NCBI RefSeq assembly: GCF_003002955.1
Contig: NZ_PVTJ01000002.1
Coordinates: 620,001-684,000 of the forward strand
Source: Glycomyces artemisiae
Lineage (GTDB): Bacteria; Actinomycetota; Actinomycetes; Mycobacteriales; Micromonosporaceae
Direction: 5' to 3'
DNA: 64,000 nucleotides
Shown: positions 63,225 through 64,000 of the stretch, in pieces
Numbering within the stretch: the stretch's first letter is position 1
How the letters are laid out: the number at the start of each line of letters is the position of its first letter
The notes under the pieces: model-generated
Told to the model about the DNA's origin: nothing
Databases searched by the model: none
Seen by the model: only the letters and a program-made list of their open reading frames with translations
Position numbers and translations under genes: made by a program

Positions 63225-64000
63225 GTGGAGCGACGACCGAACCGACGCCCTGGCAGCACAGGGTCCGCGCAGCGCCACACCGTGCGCATCGACGCCTCGG
63301 CGCCGCCCCGCCAGTCCCGCAGCGAGAACGAACGCGAGACCGAGGTCCTCGACACCGGCGCCCGGCCCCGCGCGAAGCGCCCGCGCGCGCTGCTCGCGTC
63401 CGCGCTGGCGACGACCGTGTGGTGCGCGACGGTGGTGTTCACGCCGATCCTGGTGTGCGTCATCATCGGCTGGTGGCAGGCCGGGGCCCAAGGCCCGGTC
63501 TCCGTGGTCGTGGCCGCCGCCGGCACGGCCTGGCTCTCCGGGCACGGCGTGCCCGTCGACATCGGACCGGTGCACCTGAGCGTCACCCCGCTCGCCCTCA
63601 CCGTCCTCATCGCCTGGCGGCTCGCGAAGGCCGCCGCCGGGACGACCCGCGCGATCGGCGGCCGCGACGCCGCCGCCGTCCGGGCCGCCGCCGGGCTCGT
63701 CTCGATCCTCTACACCGGACTCGTCGCCGGGGCCGCCGCGCTCAGCGCCCGCGGGCCCTTCGGCATCGACATGCTCCCCGCGCTCCTGCACGCCGTCCCG
63801 CTCATCGTCGCGGCCACCGCGTTCGGCGCCGCCCGCGAAGCCGGGGTCCTCCCGTGGGGCACCGCCTCCGTGTGGCTGCGCCGCGGCCTGCGCACCGGGC
63901 TCATCACCGCCGGGGCGCTCCTCGCGTTCGGCGCCGCCGCCACGGGCGCGGCGTTCGCCGTCCGCGGGCCCGTCGTCGCCGACACCCTGGGGCTGTACGG
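63225..64000 (+). CDS. DUF6350/PerM-like multi-pass membrane protein (3' end outside window)
   Basis: The frame opens at GTG 63225 and is still open at the right edge after 258 codons. About 60 charged residues (starting VERRPNRRPGSTGS) precede several hydrophobic helices (LATTVWCATVVFTPILVCVI, WQAGAQGPVSVVVAAAGTAW, SVTPLALTVLIAWRLA, LVSILYTGLVAGAAALSA, LLHAVPLIVAATAFGAA). This matches actinobacterial DUF6350 proteins such as mycobacterial PerM, which support cell division and lie near sucCD. A GTG at 63198 is an alternative start. Family assignment is from pattern and neighbourhood. Confidence 0.7.
   Translation, partial: MERRPNRRPGSTGSAQRHTVRIDASAPPRQSRSENERETEVLDTGARPRAKRPRALLASALATTVWCATVVFTPILVCVIIGWWQAGAQGPVSVVVAAAGTAWLSGHGVPVDIGPVHLSVTPLALTVLIAWRLAKAAAGTTRAIGGRDAAAVRAAAGLVSILYTGLVAGAAALSARGPFGIDMLPALLHAVPLIVAATAFGAAREAGVLPWGTASVWLRRGLRTGLITAGALLAFGAAATGAAFAVRGPVVADTLGLY

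Overview
The window is high-GC actinobacterial DNA. It encodes a BldN-type developmental sigma factor with a membrane-anchored partner, Lsr2, a ClgR-type box in front of clpC, MsiK, and a glutaredoxin-rex-hemA-hemC-hemD-hemB cluster. From memory this arrangement resembles Streptomyces. It points to a mycelial, sporulating actinomycete such as Glycomycetales, Streptomycetales or a relative; I cannot fix the genus. Start codons are often GTG or TTG, neighbouring genes often overlap as ATGA or TGATG, and several promoters sit so close to the start codon that leaderless mRNAs are likely.

Layout. 1-5074: a CDC48-like AAA+ ATPase cut by the left edge, an epimerase behind a duplicated palindromic operator, a rhamnosyltransferase-like enzyme and a double GNAT acetyltransferase. 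5399-9808 (minus): threonine synthase behind a SAM-I riboswitch, dihydropteroate synthase, an anchored exported protein and a HAD phosphatase. 10101-18966: the BldN sigma factor and its RsbN-like partner, then glutaredoxin, Rex and the heme genes up to HemB. 18963-21700: a VapBC toxin-antitoxin pair, MurB and a mycothiol-isomerase-fold protein. 21764-30208: MsiK, the AmrS-AmrB pair, lysyl-tRNA synthetase, Lsr2 and ClpC. 30310-30826: tRNA-Ser, SRP RNA and tRNA-Thr. 30835-36413: an OmpR-type two-component system divergent from a lipoprotein-adaptor-ABC exporter operon. 36506-37990: a secreted lectin-esterase under a LacI-type palindrome. 38203-41252: dnaX-ybaB-recR. 41465-47341: a complete oligopeptide ABC importer. 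47386-49663: a type VII-linked toxin operon with an EndoU nuclease. 49739-52295: an amidohydrolase, a cupin and a helix-hairpin-helix membrane protein. 52476-56766: sucCD, a stand-alone B12-binding protein and a Pro/Gln-rich membrane protein. 56910-58837: divergent MarR and MFS genes. 58942-61825: an orphan, degenerate ABC ATPase and a NarL-type two-component system. 61929-64000: an aquaporin, a small nuclease and a DUF6350/PerM-like membrane protein running off the right edge.

The most unusual element is a 120-bp array at 54821-54940, upstream of sucC. It holds three consecutive hairpins with unrelated stems but the same loop, UGAGGGGU on the minus strand. The only mismatches in the stems become G-U pairs on the minus-strand RNA, which identifies the RNA strand. 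Second is the toxin operon, in which the CpnT-like secretion domain and the EndoU nuclease are separate, translationally coupled genes. Third is the SAM-I riboswitch in front of thrC. Most other genes are housekeeping or ordinary accessory genes.
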